Source: an uncultured Pseudomonadota bacterium (GTDB lineage: Bacteria > Myxococcota_A > UBA9160 > PR03). Taken from it: a DNA stretch of 64,000 nt. A program made the position numbers and the translations under genes. Location: NCBI GenBank assembly GCA_900696485.1, contig CAADGG010000103.1:25558-89557 (forward strand), read 5' to 3'. Positions 63,006-64,000 of the stretch are shown here, piece after piece (the stretch's first letter is position 1; each line of letters begins with the position of its first letter). Below the pieces are notes generated by a model, which was not told the origin of the DNA, did no database searches, and was given only the letters and a program-made list of their open reading frames with translations.

Positions 63006-63830
63006 ATGGTGTTTTCTACATCGATCTCTTCCGAACGGCCGCGTGGTGTTCTCGGCCGCCTCCGCAACCTGATCGGCGGCTGGCTGACCGTCTGGGTGCG
63101 CGATCGCGAGCAGGCCCACCCGCGGGCCGTCTACGAGCAGGCCATCCACGAACGACTGCGTCGCTACGCGGAGCTGAAGGACGCCGTGGCCGGCATCCTG
63201 TATCTGCGCAACAAGCTCGAAGGCGAGTTGCTCGATCGACGCAGCGAGCTGCTGCGGACCACCGGAGACGTGCAGCGCGCCGTGCGCCGCAGTGACGAAG
63301 CCGTGGCGCTGGCGCTGGTCCGTCACAAGCAGGAGCTGGCCGGCGAACTCGAGCGAGCCGGCCGCGAGCTGGCGGCGCTGCGCGACGAGGCCGAGGCCGC
63401 CAAGGAGAATCTGTTGCGCTTCCGCGAGGAGATCCGCGCGCTCGAACGCGAGAAGGGCCGAGCGCTCGCGGTGTGGGCCGGCGCCCAGGCGCGCCGCCAG
63501 GTGCGGGCGGTGCTCGACGGCCTGTCGGTCGATGCGGATCTGCGCGCGCTCGACAGCCTGCGCGAGCACATCGCCAAGCTTTCGACCGAGCGCCAGCTCG
63601 ATACCGAGCTGGACGCCGCCGGCCCGGCCGGCAGCGGACTCGGCGAGCGACTGCGAGCGATCCGAGACGGGGCTCGCGACGAAGCCGCCCGCCGCGAACT
63701 CGACGAAATCAAACAGCATCTCCGACCGGCGCTCCCCGAGGCCGAGGCGACCGCGACCCGTGCGCCACGCCCGGCGGAAGGCTCGGAGAGCCGCGGATTC
63801 GAGCCCCAGACCGCTCCCTCGAGTATGTGA
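63006..63830 (+). CDS. PspA/IM30 family membrane-stress protein
   Basis: A 274-residue protein, mostly long coiled coil with the PspA pattern: an N-terminal amphipathic part (RGVLGRLRNLIGGWLTVWV), then AVYEQAIHERLRRYAELKDAV, heptads through about residue 150 and a loose C-terminal tail rich in Ala and Pro. PspA proteins bind strained inner membrane and limit proton leakage. GAGGAG precedes the ATG. It lies 65 bases after a sigma-54 activator gene, the same pairing as PspF and PspA of enterobacteria. Its stop touches the next start (GTG at 63827). Confidence 0.8.
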   Translation: MVFSTSISSERPRGVLGRLRNLIGGWLTVWVRDREQAHPRAVYEQAIHERLRRYAELKDAVAGILYLRNKLEGELLDRRSELLRTTGDVQRAVRRSDEAVALALVRHKQELAGELERAGRELAALRDEAEAAKENLLRFREEIRALEREKGRALAVWAGAQARRQVRAVLDGLSVDADLRALDSLREHIAKLSTERQLDTELDAAGPAGSGLGERLRAIRDGARDEAARRELDEIKQHLRPALPEAEATATRAPRPAEGSESRGFEPQTAPSSM

Positions 63831-64000
63831 CCAGATGGTTTCTCGACGACGCGGGCGGCGTTCCGATCCGGATCCCGGCGCGGGCCGACACGGTCGTTTC
63901 GCTCGACCGGGAAGACGAACTGCGGCCGGACTCGCTGCACCAGACCCTCGAAGCCCTCGTCGTGTCGCATGCGAGCCTTTCGCAGTTGGTCTTCCCGGCC
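63827..64000 (+). CDS. Unknown gene coupled to pspA, cut by the window end
   Basis: A frame from GTG 63827, overlapping the pspA stop as GTGA, stays open for 58 codons to the end of the window (TRWFLDDAGGVPIRIPARAD and on). It has no signal peptide or transmembrane segment so far and no family was recognised. The overlap suggests that it belongs to the psp-like operon. Confidence 0.55.
   Translation, partial: MTRWFLDDAGGVPIRIPARADTVVSLDREDELRPDSLHQTLEALVVSHASLSQLVFPA

Overview
The window is 64 kb of very G+C-rich, densely packed bacterial chromosome. The gene content suggests a deltaproteobacterial-type lineage (Myxococcota, Binatota or Desulfobacterota relatives): a DUF1329 outer-membrane-sorting protein, multihaem c-type cytochrome lipoproteins, an NtrC-type two-component system, a GrdB-family selenoprotein and an L,D-transpeptidase pair. 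This placement is an inference; there is no rRNA or other phylogenetic marker here. No tRNA, rRNA, CRISPR array, prophage or transposase gene was seen.

Layout. 1-6.6 kb: a spermidine-synthase-like protein, a GrdB-like protein with an in-frame UGA read as selenocysteine (minus strand), a DUF1329 protein, a pentahaem cytochrome lipoprotein with two small envelope genes, and a palindromic repeat. 6.9-14.8 kb: an SDR dehydrogenase, HflX, a CNNM/CorC protein, two convergent L,D-transpeptidases that share a 150-bp MITE-like element supplying both stop codons, a VOC protein and a Cys-rich secreted protein. 14.8-31.2 kb: one tightly coupled run of seven alpha-glucan/trehalose genes (glgE, treS-pep2, glgB, glgX, treZ, treY, malQ). 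Together they form a loop: glucan to trehalose (TreY/TreZ), trehalose to maltose to maltose-1-phosphate (TreS-Pep2), maltose-1-phosphate back to glucan (GlgE) and branching (GlgB), with GlgX and MalQ remodelling. 31.3-39.3 kb: exonuclease III, an M13 metallopeptidase, a LolA-like protein, a FdhF/YdeP molybdoenzyme with FdhD, and a coiled-coil membrane protein. 39.2-46.7 kb: a trypsin-like protease with a Cys-paired propeller, then HupE, PpiC-type isomerase and DUF3604 genes on the minus strand, and a PEP-mutase/isocitrate-lyase family gene. 47-60 kb: an octahaem-TPR lipoprotein, a glycoside hydrolase 2, an MBL-fold hydrolase, an aldehyde dehydrogenase, a HAD hydrolase, an alpha-barrel-like protein and a CoA-ligase/GNAT fusion. 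60.1-64 kb: a sigma-54-type promoter with two upstream dyads, then histidine kinase, sigma-54 activator, PspA and one further gene cut by the window end.

Three general features stand out. Many start codons have no ribosome binding site but have a TAnnnT -10 box 7-9 bases upstream, which points to leaderless mRNAs. Many adjacent genes overlap as ATGA or GTGA, which points to translational coupling. Intergenic palindromic elements sit between or at the ends of genes and contribute start or stop codons to them.
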